Shown piece after piece: positions 1 through 6,933 of a DNA stretch of 17,139 bases. This DNA comes from CAYHHI01 sp964356335 (GTDB lineage Bacteria > Arandabacterota > Arandabacteria > Arandabacterales > Arandabacteraceae). The DNA is taken from NCBI GenBank assembly GCA_964356335.1, contig CAYHHI010000061.1, positions 1 through 17,139 on the forward strand, in the 5' to 3' direction. The notes under the pieces were generated by a model, which saw only the letters and a program-made list of their open reading frames with translations, made no database searches and was not told where the DNA came from. The translations under genes and the position numbers were made by a program. Each line of letters begins with the position of its first letter. Positions within the stretch are counted from its first letter, which is position 1.

Positions 1-1321
1 ACATCTGGGCCTGCTCTGCAGTTGCCTTCGCGTTCAGCGCCGCGGCAAGCGCGGCCGCTGTCTCCACCGGGTGCAAGCTGCCCGGCCCCATGGCGGCGAT
101 GGCAGCGTACGCCTCGTCAAACGTCTCGAACAGGGCGACGCGACCGATCTGGGCCAGCGCCGCGGCCGCGACAGCCGGACCTAGCTCTGGCACATGGTGG
201 AGGATGATGGCGAGCAGTGCTTGCTGTTTGAGGACGGCGTCGTCTCTCAATAGCACGTGGGAGAGGTACGCTCCCCGCGGTCCGTCCAGCCAGGCGGGGA
301 ACTCCAGCGGGATTCCGCTGCAGTCCACCCAGCGCGCAACCACCTGGGTTTCGGGCGCCGATGGGGCGACTTCCATGAAGTTCCACGAGGCCTGCAGCAC
401 GCGGTCGGGCAGCCCGGGGATGCTGTAAGGTTCGAAGTCCATCGCGCAGACGTCCATGCCGTTCCAGGCAAGCTGCGTGATTCCCATCAGATCGGTGACC
501 CGCTCATCGATGTCGTAAAAGGCCATCAATGTGCCACCCGCGGACGTGAAGGACGCGATTTGCGAGAGCTCTATAGCGGAGATCACCGGATTGTACGGAA
601 AGATCGCCAGCTGCCCGCCATCGAGCGCCCCTTGTTCAACCCCCTCGTCGGTGGTCAGGGCGCAGGGCACGTCGTACAGGTCCAGCCAGTCCGTGAACAG
701 CGCGCAATAAGGATCAACATCGAAGCCATACGCCTGCTCGGTCAGCGTTCCCTTGACTATCCATACGGTCGGGTTAAAGGCCCACAGCCGGTCTGGGTAC
801 AAGACGGTGTCAGTGTTGCTGCCACGCCAGGGCGAAATCGCGATTCCGTCGATCTGGTCCCAGCCCGCAGGTGTGCCCTCCACGCTGAACTCGTTGCGCT
901 GGAAGACAAGCTCGTTCCACCCGGAGCTCCCCAGCTGGGCGCCGGCGTTGAACCAACCGTTGCCGCTGTGGAAATAGAGCGTGAGCCAGCCGACCGGTGC
1001 CGGGTTCGGGCAGTACAATCGCAGCGCGATGACCGAAAGTGGAGTGAGGTCGAGAGCGGTGCTGTGGTACCAGAAGCACCGGATTCGTTCGGGTGCGCTG
1101 AAGTCACAGGGTAGGGCGGTAAGCAATTCCTCGCCCCACGGGCCGCCTTGCGCTACTTGTGCCAGCGGCGAACCGGCCATTGCCACCCAGGCCGCCTGCG
1201 CCTGCCCAGCTGCGGCATAATCAAAGCCCTCGATCTCGAGCAGCTCGGCCCTGGCCTGCCCGGCAGCCAGTAGGGCAAGGACCCAAACGGTGGCGGGCAT
1301 AACTCCACGTCCCAAACTCAT
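1..1321 (-). CDS. Secreted GATase-like protein, possible family-10-like (GHL10) glycosylhydrolase; 3' end outside window
   Basis: An uninterrupted minus-strand frame of 440 codons starts at ATG 1321-1319 and is still open at base 1, so the C-terminus is missing. The start has a good Shine-Dalgarno (GGAGG, 6-7 bases upstream). Residues 1-25 form a signal peptide (hydrophobic core VWVLALLAA, likely cut after ARA). Residues about 27-185 look like a beta-sandwich carbohydrate-binding-type domain (GWLTLYFHSGNGW, then GWNELVFQRNEF). Residues about 195-285 resemble a class I glutamine-amidotransferase-like fold (FTDWLDLYDVPC, DGGQLAIFPYNP, FTSAGGTLMAFYD). Residues about 350-380 continue that fold, followed by an Ala-rich helical segment (380-440). 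From family knowledge, this order precedes a GHL10 glycosidase domain in some secreted bacterial proteins. That catalytic part is not visible here, so the enzymatic call is inference. A TATACT box at 1397-1402 (minus) could be its own -10; otherwise it is read through from the MFS gene. Confidence 0.8.
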   Translation of the reverse strand, partial: MSLGRGVMPATVWVLALLAAGQARAELLEIEGFDYAAAGQAQAAWVAMAGSPLAQVAQGGPWGEELLTALPCDFSAPERIRCFWYHSTALDLTPLSVIALRLYCPNPAPVGWLTLYFHSGNGWFNAGAQLGSSGWNELVFQRNEFSVEGTPAGWDQIDGIAISPWRGSNTDTVLYPDRLWAFNPTVWIVKGTLTEQAYGFDVDPYCALFTDWLDLYDVPCALTTDEGVEQGALDGGQLAIFPYNPVISAIELSQIASFTSAGGTLMAFYDIDERVTDLMGITQLAWNGMDVCAMDFEPYSIPGLPDRVLQASWNFMEVAPSAPETQVVARWVDCSGIPLEFPAWLDGPRGAYLSHVLLRDDAVLKQQALLAIILHHVPELGPAVAAAALAQIGRVALFETFDEAYAAIAAMGPGSLHPVETAAALAAALNAKATAEQAQM

Positions 1322-1450
1322 GGCCACACCTCCGGAGTGAACACGCTCTGCCAGCTGCGGCCGGAGCGGTTCATGAGTAGTTCCATCCGCGAAACTAGTA
1401 TACCACCTTTCCATCCCAAAGACGAGAACGCATCGCCAGGTTACACCTTG

Positions 1451-2707
1451 CTATGCTTCTCTCTGCTTCAGCCTGGGCTCCTCAAGTTGTAGTGAAAAAA
1501 AGAGCGCTCCCGCTCCTGCAACAATCGCCGTTATGAACAGAGCCTCATATGATGACTTCTCAATTATGAAGCCTCCGACTGCGGACAGGAGAAGGACGGG
1601 TGAGAGAAAAGTATTCATGAAACCAAGGTAGGTCGGCCTTTCATCTGCCGGGGATACATCGAGCACGTAGTTTGTGTACCCAAGACTAGTCCCGCTCCAG
1701 CTCACCCCAATCAAGAAAAAGACCACGCCGAACGAGATCATGGGACTGGCGGGCAGGAAGAACACACCAAAGATCGCGACGACAGGGCAAAGGATCGAGA
1801 CTGCCGAAACCAGCTCGAGCACGATCTTGTTGCCCCTGCGATTGCTCAGGTATCCCCAGAGGATATTGGACATGAAGGTTCCTATCATCTGGATCGAGAG
1901 CAGGATCCCCACGTCGCCAAGTGCAAGCGACAGTTTCTCCTGCGCATATATTATGTAGAAAGGCAAAGGCATTCCCCAGACGCCGAGGAGGATTCTCACG
2001 ACAAGCAGCATCCTGTAGCTCCTGATATTCTTAAGGAGAAACGGGCCCCTTCGGAGAAACTGCCCAAAGGGCATCTTGCTTTCACGAAAGGGGCCTACGG
2101 GTTCAGAGACAATGCAGAAGGAGAAGACCGCCACGGTGATGATAGCCGCGGCTGCTATGAAGAGCAGCGCGAAGCTTTCCGGAAACGGTTTGGAGGCGAG
2201 AATGTTCTTCACGAGTATGCCTGCCAGGGCACTTGCTATGCCTCCGAAAAACATTCGCGCGCCGAAGAAAGTCCCGCGCCTCTCCGATGGTACAGACTTG
2301 GCCACGATGTCCATGAAGGGGATGTTGGCCACACCTCCTGCCAGACAGTATGTGGTATACAGAATGAAGAAACCTGCGAGTAAAGACGCGCTGCTGGAAT
2401 GCCCCGCGAAAACCACGAGCAGAGCGGTTGCCCAGACTGAGCCCACGCGAACGGCGCCCGAACCAATGTAGATAGGCATCTTCCGCTTAAGGTGTTGGAT
2501 CAGATTCGCGACTATGAGCTGAGGCATCAACAGGCCTGCGTTTGCCATCGTTCCGGAGAGACCGATCAGGACTTTCGATGCGGTTATCTTGCTTATGAAG
2601 ATCGGCAGCACGGTCGTACCGCCGATCATGGCCTCGGCGAGGTTAAAGAGCACGCCGTTGGTCACACCGAGGATGAATGACCTATCGTACTTAGAAACTT
2701 TAGTCAT
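1451..2707 (-). CDS. Major facilitator superfamily (MFS) transporter
   Basis: This 418-aa polytopic inner-membrane protein has about 12 hydrophobic segments, the standard MFS length and topology. Loop motifs fit the family: the cytoplasmic loop after TM2 (LIQHLKRKMPIYIG, a degenerate GxLaDrxGrr) and the loop between TM8 and TM9 (WGYLSNRRGNKIVLE, a better match to the A-motif). A central cytoplasmic loop (FRESKMPFGQFLRRGPF) separates the two six-helix halves. The substrate cannot be read from the sequence. The downstream, co-directional gene encodes a secreted possible glycosidase 129 bases away, so import of a sugar or oligosaccharide is a reasonable but unproven guess. The start at 2707 has only a weak GGTGGG ribosome-binding site 7-8 bases upstream, but a strong promoter lies just before it. 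Confidence 0.88.
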   Translation of the reverse strand: MTKVSKYDRSFILGVTNGVLFNLAEAMIGGTTVLPIFISKITASKVLIGLSGTMANAGLLMPQLIVANLIQHLKRKMPIYIGSGAVRVGSVWATALLVVFAGHSSSASLLAGFFILYTTYCLAGGVANIPFMDIVAKSVPSERRGTFFGARMFFGGIASALAGILVKNILASKPFPESFALLFIAAAAIITVAVFSFCIVSEPVGPFRESKMPFGQFLRRGPFLLKNIRSYRMLLVVRILLGVWGMPLPFYIIYAQEKLSLALGDVGILLSIQMIGTFMSNILWGYLSNRRGNKIVLELVSAVSILCPVVAIFGVFFLPASPMISFGVVFFLIGVSWSGTSLGYTNYVLDVSPADERPTYLGFMNTFLSPVLLLSAVGGFIIEKSSYEALFITAIVAGAGALFFSLQLEEPRLKQREA

Positions 2708-2732
2708 TGTTTAAACCCACCCAATGCCACCG

Positions 2733-2761
2733 ATTGTAACCTGAATGGACAGTACAGCCAA
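2733..2761 (-). promoter_or_regulatory. Sigma-70-type promoter of the MFS gene
   Basis: On the minus strand, TTGGCT (2761-2756) is followed by exactly 17 bases and TACAAT (2738-2733; five of six consensus bases). The -10 lies 25 bases upstream of the MFS start codon, giving a very short leader. Confidence 0.55.
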
Positions 2762-2864
2762 ATTGATACTTGTGGATGTGTGAGAAGTCAAGATCGGCTG
2801 GAAGAGCATAGTCCGCAGGTGCTTGGCGGCGGTGTTGCCAGGACCCTTTGTGCTTGGAATATGC

Positions 2865-2894
2865 TTGACAGGAGGCTCGATGATCACCGATAAG
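2865..2894 (+). promoter_or_regulatory. Sigma-70-type promoter of mscL
   Basis: A perfect TTGACA (2865-2870) is followed by an 18-base spacer and GATAAG (2889-2894, four of six consensus bases). It lies 55 bases upstream of the mscL start, between two divergent genes. The MFS promoter is on the opposite strand about 105 bases away. Confidence 0.5.
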
Positions 2895-2949
2895 TACAGG
2901 ACAGGAGCAGTCTGACGCAGTCCGGTGCCCGCGAAAGGAGGGCTGACCA

Positions 2950-3414
2950 ATGTCAGTGTTCAAGGAATTCAGGGACTTTGCAATGCGCGGCAACGTGGTT
3001 GACATGGCCGTCGGTATCATAATCGGAGCCGCCTTCGGGACCATCGTCAACTCGCTTGTCAAGGATGTCATCATGCCGCCCATCGGGCTCGCTCTCGGCA
3101 ACGTGGACTTCGCCAATCTCTTCTTCGTGCTAAGAAGCGGCATGCCGCCGGGACCCTATGCGTCGCTTGCTGAAGCCAGCAAGGCAGGGGCGGTCTCGAT
3201 CAACTACGGCATGTTCATAAACACCATCATAAGCTTCGTCATCGTAGCCTTTGCCGTTTTCATGTTGATCCGGACGGTCAACAGGCTAAAGGCCCAGATC
3301 GAGAAGCCGGCAGCAGCGGCAGCACCGACAACCAGGGCCTGCCCTTATTGCCTCTCCGCAATCCCGATCAAGGCCACGAAGTGCGCCTTCTGTACGGCGG
3401 AGTTGAGGGGATAG
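2950..3414 (+). CDS. mscL: Large-conductance mechanosensitive channel MscL with C-terminal zinc ribbon
   Basis: The 154-aa product is an inner-membrane osmotic safety valve that opens under membrane tension. The N-terminus matches the family closely: an amphipathic helix (FKEFRDFAMRGNVVDMAVG), TM1 with the conserved GIIIGAAFGTIVNSLVKD segment, a periplasmic loop with INYG, and TM2 (FINTIISFVIVAFAVFMLI). The usual acidic C-terminal bundle is replaced by an Ala-rich linker (121-126) and a CxxC-x10-CxxC zinc ribbon (C131, C134, C145, C148). From general knowledge, such ribbons occur in a subset of MscL proteins. The start is supported by a strong AAAGGAGGG 7-8 bases upstream and a promoter. It is a single gene, divergent from the MFS gene. 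A weak hairpin (about 3452-3484) follows but has no T-run. Confidence 0.96.
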   Translation: MSVFKEFRDFAMRGNVVDMAVGIIIGAAFGTIVNSLVKDVIMPPIGLALGNVDFANLFFVLRSGMPPGPYASLAEASKAGAVSINYGMFINTIISFVIVAFAVFMLIRTVNRLKAQIEKPAAAAAPTTRACPYCLSAIPIKATKCAFCTAELRG

Positions 3415-3698
3415 GAGTCGAAGGTTAGAGAAGATACTTGAGAGCACCCTTCTGGGGGGTCCTCTAATTCCTTTTGGAGGATCCTCGTGCTTTTGAGGCC
3501 ACTCCCAGGTCTGTGCGTGTGACCTGCCAGGGATGGAGAGGTCATATGGCACCCCATGGTCGTCATGTGATGGGACGATCACGGCTGAATTCCCCTTGCT
3601 CGCATGCTGTGCGGATGCCGCGTTTCGAGGATCAGACCTCGAGGGGCGCAGTCGTCGGCAGTCGGCGCCGGATCGAGTCGGGCTCCTGAGCCTGCGAA

Positions 3699-3738
3699 GT
3701 GTTACCTAAGGTAACACATGTGGGGTGACAGGTAACAC
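3699..3738 (+). promoter_or_regulatory. Operator-like palindrome GTGTTACC-TAA-GGTAACAC plus a third half-site
   Basis: Perfect 8-base arms (3699-3706 and 3710-3717) flank a TAA centre, giving a 19-base dyad typical of a dimeric repressor site. A third identical half-site, GGTAACAC, lies at 3731-3738. Its start is 21 bases after the previous one (two DNA helical turns), so it sits on the same face of the helix. The site lies about 255-290 bases upstream of the secreted-protein operon. The binding protein is not encoded in view. Confidence 0.5.
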
Positions 3739-3840
3739 TTTTGGGTAGCACTTTGCAGAGGCAGGCAAGGCCTCCGACCGAGCGCTTCTTGCGGTTCGAA
3801 ACTCCGATCTACCAATGTTTTCAAGAGGATAGGGCGAGTT

Positions 3841-3954
3841 GTGCCTGGGAGTGGGAACCCGGCCCTCGTTCAGGCACGCATATTGCCTTTGTATCTCGAG
3901 CAGGAGCTGGCTCCTGTGACCCAGGGGCGCCTGATTGTAGATGGTAAGGGTCAC
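3841..3954 (+). promoter_or_regulatory. Structured leader candidate (three perfect inverted repeats)
   Basis: Three perfect 7-base inverted repeats occur in 114 bases: GTGCCTG 3841-3847 with CAGGCAC 3871-3877; CAGGAGC 3901-3907 with GCTCCTG 3910-3916; and GTGACCC 3916-3922 with GGGTCAC 3948-3954. The first encloses a smaller GGG-AA-CCC hairpin. The last arm ends about 23 bases before the Shine-Dalgarno of the gene at 3991. I found no match to the conserved cores of the c-di-GMP or cobalamin riboswitches I know. An unnamed cis-acting RNA is possible; so is chance pairing in GC-rich DNA. Confidence 0.35.
3879..3895 (+). repeat. 17-base dispersed repeat, copy 1
   Basis: CATATTGCCTTTGTATC is identical to 11657-11673, about 7.8 kb away in the same orientation. 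Flanking similarity is patchy (CCCTCGT upstream, GGAG-N-TGGC downstream in both copies). Confidence 0.6.
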
Positions 3955-3990
3955 AAGCGAGGGAGTTTCGCGATTCAGGAGGTGGGAGCC

Positions 3991-4230
3991 ATGTCTGCGA
4001 GGATTCTGGGGTGCATGCTCGTGTTGTTGATATTGTTGGTTGCCTCAGCCGTTCTTGCTGAGGGTACATGGTACGGTTTGCGCGAGCAGTACGCCGTTGA
4101 GAACACCCAGGCGACAGAGAGGTCGGGGCAGGTGGAGCGGGTCGAGGAGATCGAGGTTGCGCCTGGTGTACGAGTGCGAGCAGGCATTTGGGATGATGAT
4201 CATGTCCCGACGTATGAGGACTTGGTTTAA
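3991..4230 (+). CDS. Small secreted protein of unknown function, ended by an in-frame TAA
   Basis: The 79-codon frame starts at ATG 3991 with AGGAGG 7-8 bases upstream. An upstream GTG at 3841 would lie inside the structured leader and would bury the signal sequence. Residues 1-23 are a clear signal peptide (CMLVLLILLVASAVLA, likely cut before EGTW). The mature part is acidic and polar (VERVEEIEVAPG, IWDDDHVPTYEDLV) with no recognised domain. The TAA at 4228-4230 is followed in the same frame by 41 further sense codons to TAG 4354-4356, so this may be a nonsense-interrupted 121-aa gene (see 4231-4356). It appears to be the first gene of an operon with 4535-5308 and the C25 peptidase. I do not recognise the family. 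Confidence 0.65.
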   Translation: MSARILGCMLVLLILLVASAVLAEGTWYGLREQYAVENTQATERSGQVERVEEIEVAPGVRVRAGIWDDDHVPTYEDLV

Positions 4231-4356
4231 GTAGGGTTCATGCCGGACGATGCAGGCGACATCGTGAGCAATGATATCACCTGGGGAGAAATCAAAGCCT
4301 GCTACAGCAAGCCTGATCCTGCGAAGTGCCTTTCCAAGAAGAACGATGAAGGGTAG
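4231..4356 (+). pseudogene. In-frame continuation of the small secreted protein beyond the TAA
   Basis: The frame continues directly after TAA 4228-4230 and closes at TAG 4354-4356. The translation looks like real protein (MPDDAGDIVSNDITWGEIKA, then CYSKPDPAKCLSKK). The internal ATG at 4240 has no good Shine-Dalgarno. It is either the lost C-terminus of the upstream gene, a readthrough extension, or chance. Confidence 0.4.
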
Positions 4357-4370
4357 GCTCGGTCTCAGGG

Positions 4371-4408
4371 GGGGAGCGGCGCTCCGCTGGACGGGTGGCC
4401 CGCTCCCC
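4371..4408 (+). terminator. GC-rich hairpin downstream of the small secreted gene
   Basis: GGGGAGCGG (4371-4379) pairs perfectly with CCGCTCCCC (4400-4408) across a 20-base loop. It starts 15 bases after the TAG that closes the in-frame extension. No T-run follows, so it may be a weak or factor-dependent terminator, or an mRNA-stabilising or attenuating structure inside the operon. Confidence 0.35.
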
Positions 4409-4534
4409 ACTCGGGTATCAGTGCCGGGGTTCATGACAGGGATGAAGAGTAGTGGTACGATGTGGTGCGGTTGGTTAAGAGGGGGAAGAGGTTTTGCCCA
4501 AGGGGTAGTTGTCATGCATAGGAGGTGGGCACAG

Positions 4535-5308
4535 ATGAGACGGCGCGTCGCCCTGATACTGGTGGTCTTAGCCGTGGCATTGACAGATGCTGGCGGGCGC
4601 ACTGCTGGGACAGATGTGGGCGGAGCCGGGGATCGGCCCGACACTGTGGGTCTGGCGACCAGTGCGCCGGAGACGGTGGTGGTTGCAGAGAGTGGCGTGC
4701 TGTACCTGTATGGGAACAGGATGGAGCCGCCGTATGTGTTTGTGATAGAGCGGGACACGGTGCGGGTGAATGGGGAGCAGTTCATACCGCCCATGAGGCG
4801 GGAGCCACCTCCATTGATCATCCCCACCGAAACAGCTTGTCTGGAGTTTGACCTGATGCATGCTATCGGGGAGGAGATGGATAATCTTCTGGGAGAGGGA
4901 GTGGCGCATGACTCGGTGGTGGCCCAGGTATCTGAGATGTTCAGGGCGAGTACGCTGGTCGACTCGATCAAGGCGCATGGGGACGGGCTCTTGGTGTACT
5001 GGCACAGCATGGCGCCCCACCCGATGGGCTGCACGATTCCGAGTGAGCTTCCCCCGCCGAGGCCCTCGCATGTGGAGTTTCTCAGGAGCCAAGCAAGACA
5101 TGAGGCCGGGAGCTTGGACAAGGGCGCAATGATTGTCTGGAGCGAGGGGCAGGCGTTGACGGTGCCGCGGGGCAGAGTCAGCGAGACTGAGGCGCAGATC
5201 AGGGATCTGAAGGAGCGCGGTTGGGCTACAGCCGCGGACAAGCGGAGATTCGACAAAGATGGAGTAGAGGAGCTTCTGCGTCCACTCCCTTTGAAAGGCG
5301 GTGAGTAG
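4535..5308 (+). CDS. Secreted protein of unknown function in the C25 peptidase operon
   Basis: ATG 4535 is chosen because AGGAGGTG lies 8-9 bases upstream and the product then begins with a classic signal peptide (MRRRVALILVVLAVALTDAG). Earlier in-frame starts at 4271 and 4514 are open but poorly supported. The 257-aa product has a segment VLYLYGNRMEPPYVFVIERD followed by VRVNGEQFIPPM at about residues 62-95: a short beta-hairpin-like 'Y-x-G-x-x-x-x-PPY ... NG' pattern. I have the impression of seeing this in secreted proteins of candidate-phylum bacteria but cannot name a family. The C-terminal third is charged and helical (ETEAQIRDLKERG). The stop is 2 bases before the GTG of the C25 gene, implying translational coupling and a shared role, for example as a partner or prodomain-like protein of the peptidase (inference). 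Confidence 0.75.
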   Translation: MRRRVALILVVLAVALTDAGGRTAGTDVGGAGDRPDTVGLATSAPETVVVAESGVLYLYGNRMEPPYVFVIERDTVRVNGEQFIPPMRREPPPLIIPTETACLEFDLMHAIGEEMDNLLGEGVAHDSVVAQVSEMFRASTLVDSIKAHGDGLLVYWHSMAPHPMGCTIPSELPPPRPSHVEFLRSQARHEAGSLDKGAMIVWSEGQALTVPRGRVSETEAQIRDLKERGWATAADKRRFDKDGVEELLRPLPLKGGE

Positions 5309-5310
5309 AA

Positions 5311-6933
5311 GTGAAGACGCTTGTGTGGTTGAGCATGGCGAGTGTGGTCGTGTTCTACCTTACGGGGGTTTCCTACGCCGTACATGAGACACCCGCCTCA
5401 AAGACGGGCTGCCAGATAGAGCCGTATGCGATGGCCTTTGGAGGGACAATGCTGGATGCGCTGCACAGCAAATGCGAAGATCAGTGGTACGATGTCGTGC
5501 AGTTGGTCGAGCGAGCGGGTGGGCTTAGTCCGCAGATAACCTTGGGCAAGTTCGTCTCTCGTCTTGAGAACGGTGACGGCATCTTCGGTTGGGCAACTGC
5601 GTACGGCCTGGTAGGCCTGGGTGTGGAGGTGTACGAGTACACTCAGTCGGGCTGGTATGCCTGTCGGGCTGCTTATGACTACTACCTCGAGAGTGGCTAT
5701 TCAGCAGACGAGATAGCTGCTGACTGGCACGGTTCCGATGGCTACCACATAGCCGTCAAGCCGGCCCTGATATCGGGGTGGTATCAGTCAGCCAAGTCAA
5801 TAGTGTACGTTGGCGCATGCCAGAGCATGTCGTACGCTGGTTCCTGGCTGGGTGCGCGGGAAGTGCTTGGGTACACGGGGACGGTGTCGACGAGTCTTGT
5901 TCAGAGCGAAGCCAACACCTTCTGGTCCCGGATGAATGGTGAACAGGGCAAGGCCTCCCGTTATGTCGGAGGTGCCAAGGCGGGGCTGACGCTCGAACGT
6001 AGTGGCCCCGGTGTAGGCAACACAGTCCTGTCTCCGACCGTTGAGAGTTACTATCCGCCTGAGAATACGGCTATAGGCGAGGACTCGGTGGCAGGCTGGG
6101 TTGTGTTTGATGCGAAGATGGACCTCAGCATAAGCCCATCGACAGTGATAATTGGCAACCAGTACCTACGGGTCAAGCACCGATGGTGGTCCCGGGGTGC
6201 GAAGGACACCCTGAAGTACATTCTCAAGTCCTTTTGCGCCGGCGGAGGGTCCATTACCCTGTCGGGGCAGAGTGAGGGTGGGATGATGCTGGACGGCAAC
6301 CAGGATCCGTACGGGACAGATGGGGCGGGGCCAAACGGGGACGCTTACGTTGTCAGTTATAACTGCGTGTACACCGATCCCAATTATGCAGCTAGATTTG
6401 GATCGCAGTGGGCATACAGGGAAGATGCGGGGGTGATGGTGGGTTGGCATGCGGAGGCCGAGAGGGGCACCAGGGAGTACATAGTGGAGGCAACGAATGG
6501 GCGGGATTGGGCATGTGGTTGGGAGGTGGTTGGGAGGGTTGTACAAGGTGATGTGCGGGCGCCAGGGATTTACAGTGTGCGTGTGGTGGACGGCTACGCC
6601 TATTATAGGGTTGTCGAGATCGATGAGGAGAGCAGGCGGGGTGAGTCTCGTCCGATGCGGGTTCGGAATGAGAGGCCTGAGATGGCAGATCATCTAGTGC
6701 GTGAGGCGAGGCCTCTGGCGTGTGGACTTGGCAGTGACCCGCTGTCGGAAGGGGTTTGCGCTGCGGTGAGGCGAGAGGTGGCAGGGGGTGGTGGTTCAAC
6801 AAGCGGGGCAGTACCCGACTGGGTGTTCTATGGACCGGATTCGCTGCTGGCAGAGTGTGGGCCTGCGGTGTCGTGGTTTCAGTTGAAGGGGCTGATCGTG
6901 GATCTCAAATCTGCGCCGAGCCCTGATTATTGA
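5311..6933 (+). CDS. Gingipain-like (C25) peptidase, N-terminal part up to an in-frame TGA
   Basis: GTG 5311 starts a 540-residue frame with a signal peptide (LVWLSMASVVVFYLTGVSYA). Residues about 45-215 look like a caspase-fold module. The strand SIVYVGACQS places C170 where the catalytic Cys of CHAT/C25-type folds sits, followed by GAREVLGYTGTVSTSLV. Where I would expect His-Gly, the frame reads WATAYGLVGLGVEVYEY, so the His appears to be lost. Residues about 240-455 are beta-rich, Ig/FN3-like spacers (YIVEATNGRDWACGWEVVG, GIYSVRVVDGYAYYRVVEID). From about 495 (VPDWVFYGPDSLL) a second C25 module begins and is cut by TGA 6931-6933. The same frame continues at 6934, so the two halves are one gene with a nonsense codon, a recoded UGA, or a reinitiation pair. 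Coupled to the upstream gene by a 2-base gap. Confidence 0.75.
   Translation: MKTLVWLSMASVVVFYLTGVSYAVHETPASKTGCQIEPYAMAFGGTMLDALHSKCEDQWYDVVQLVERAGGLSPQITLGKFVSRLENGDGIFGWATAYGLVGLGVEVYEYTQSGWYACRAAYDYYLESGYSADEIAADWHGSDGYHIAVKPALISGWYQSAKSIVYVGACQSMSYAGSWLGAREVLGYTGTVSTSLVQSEANTFWSRMNGEQGKASRYVGGAKAGLTLERSGPGVGNTVLSPTVESYYPPENTAIGEDSVAGWVVFDAKMDLSISPSTVIIGNQYLRVKHRWWSRGAKDTLKYILKSFCAGGGSITLSGQSEGGMMLDGNQDPYGTDGAGPNGDAYVVSYNCVYTDPNYAARFGSQWAYREDAGVMVGWHAEAERGTREYIVEATNGRDWACGWEVVGRVVQGDVRAPGIYSVRVVDGYAYYRVVEIDEESRRGESRPMRVRNERPEMADHLVREARPLACGLGSDPLSEGVCAAVRREVAGGGGSTSGAVPDWVFYGPDSLLAECGPAVSWFQLKGLIVDLKSAPSPDY

Larger units (their letters stand above)
3415..3990 (+). other. Gene-free interval between mscL and the secreted-protein operon
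   Basis: None of the short frames in this 576-base stretch has a convincing start and composition. It holds a palindromic element at 3699-3738, three inverted repeats at 3841-3954 and a 17-base repeat copy at 3879-3895 (listed separately). No confident sigma-70 promoter was found, although the operon starting at 3991 must be transcribed from somewhere in this region. Confidence 0.6.

Noticed and set aside
257..1114. 285-codon plus-strand open frame over the first gene
   Set aside because: It is antisense to a continuous 440-codon minus frame with signal peptide and Shine-Dalgarno; the plus translation has no hydrophobic pattern or recognised domain.
3789..3803. GGTTCGAAACTCC as a tRNA T-arm
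   Set aside because: The flanking bases do not form the 5-bp T-stem, and no acceptor or anticodon stem is present around it.
4045..5385. 446-codon minus-strand open frame
   Set aside because: It is a shadow of the secreted plus-strand genes: Ser/Pro/Arg-rich, low-complexity translation, no Shine-Dalgarno. The plus strand has signal peptides and ribosome-binding sites in the same interval.
6166..6693. Minus frames inside the C25 gene (175 and 136 codons)
   Set aside because: Pro/His-rich antisense translations typical of GC-biased third positions; the plus frame encodes coherent beta-rich protein.
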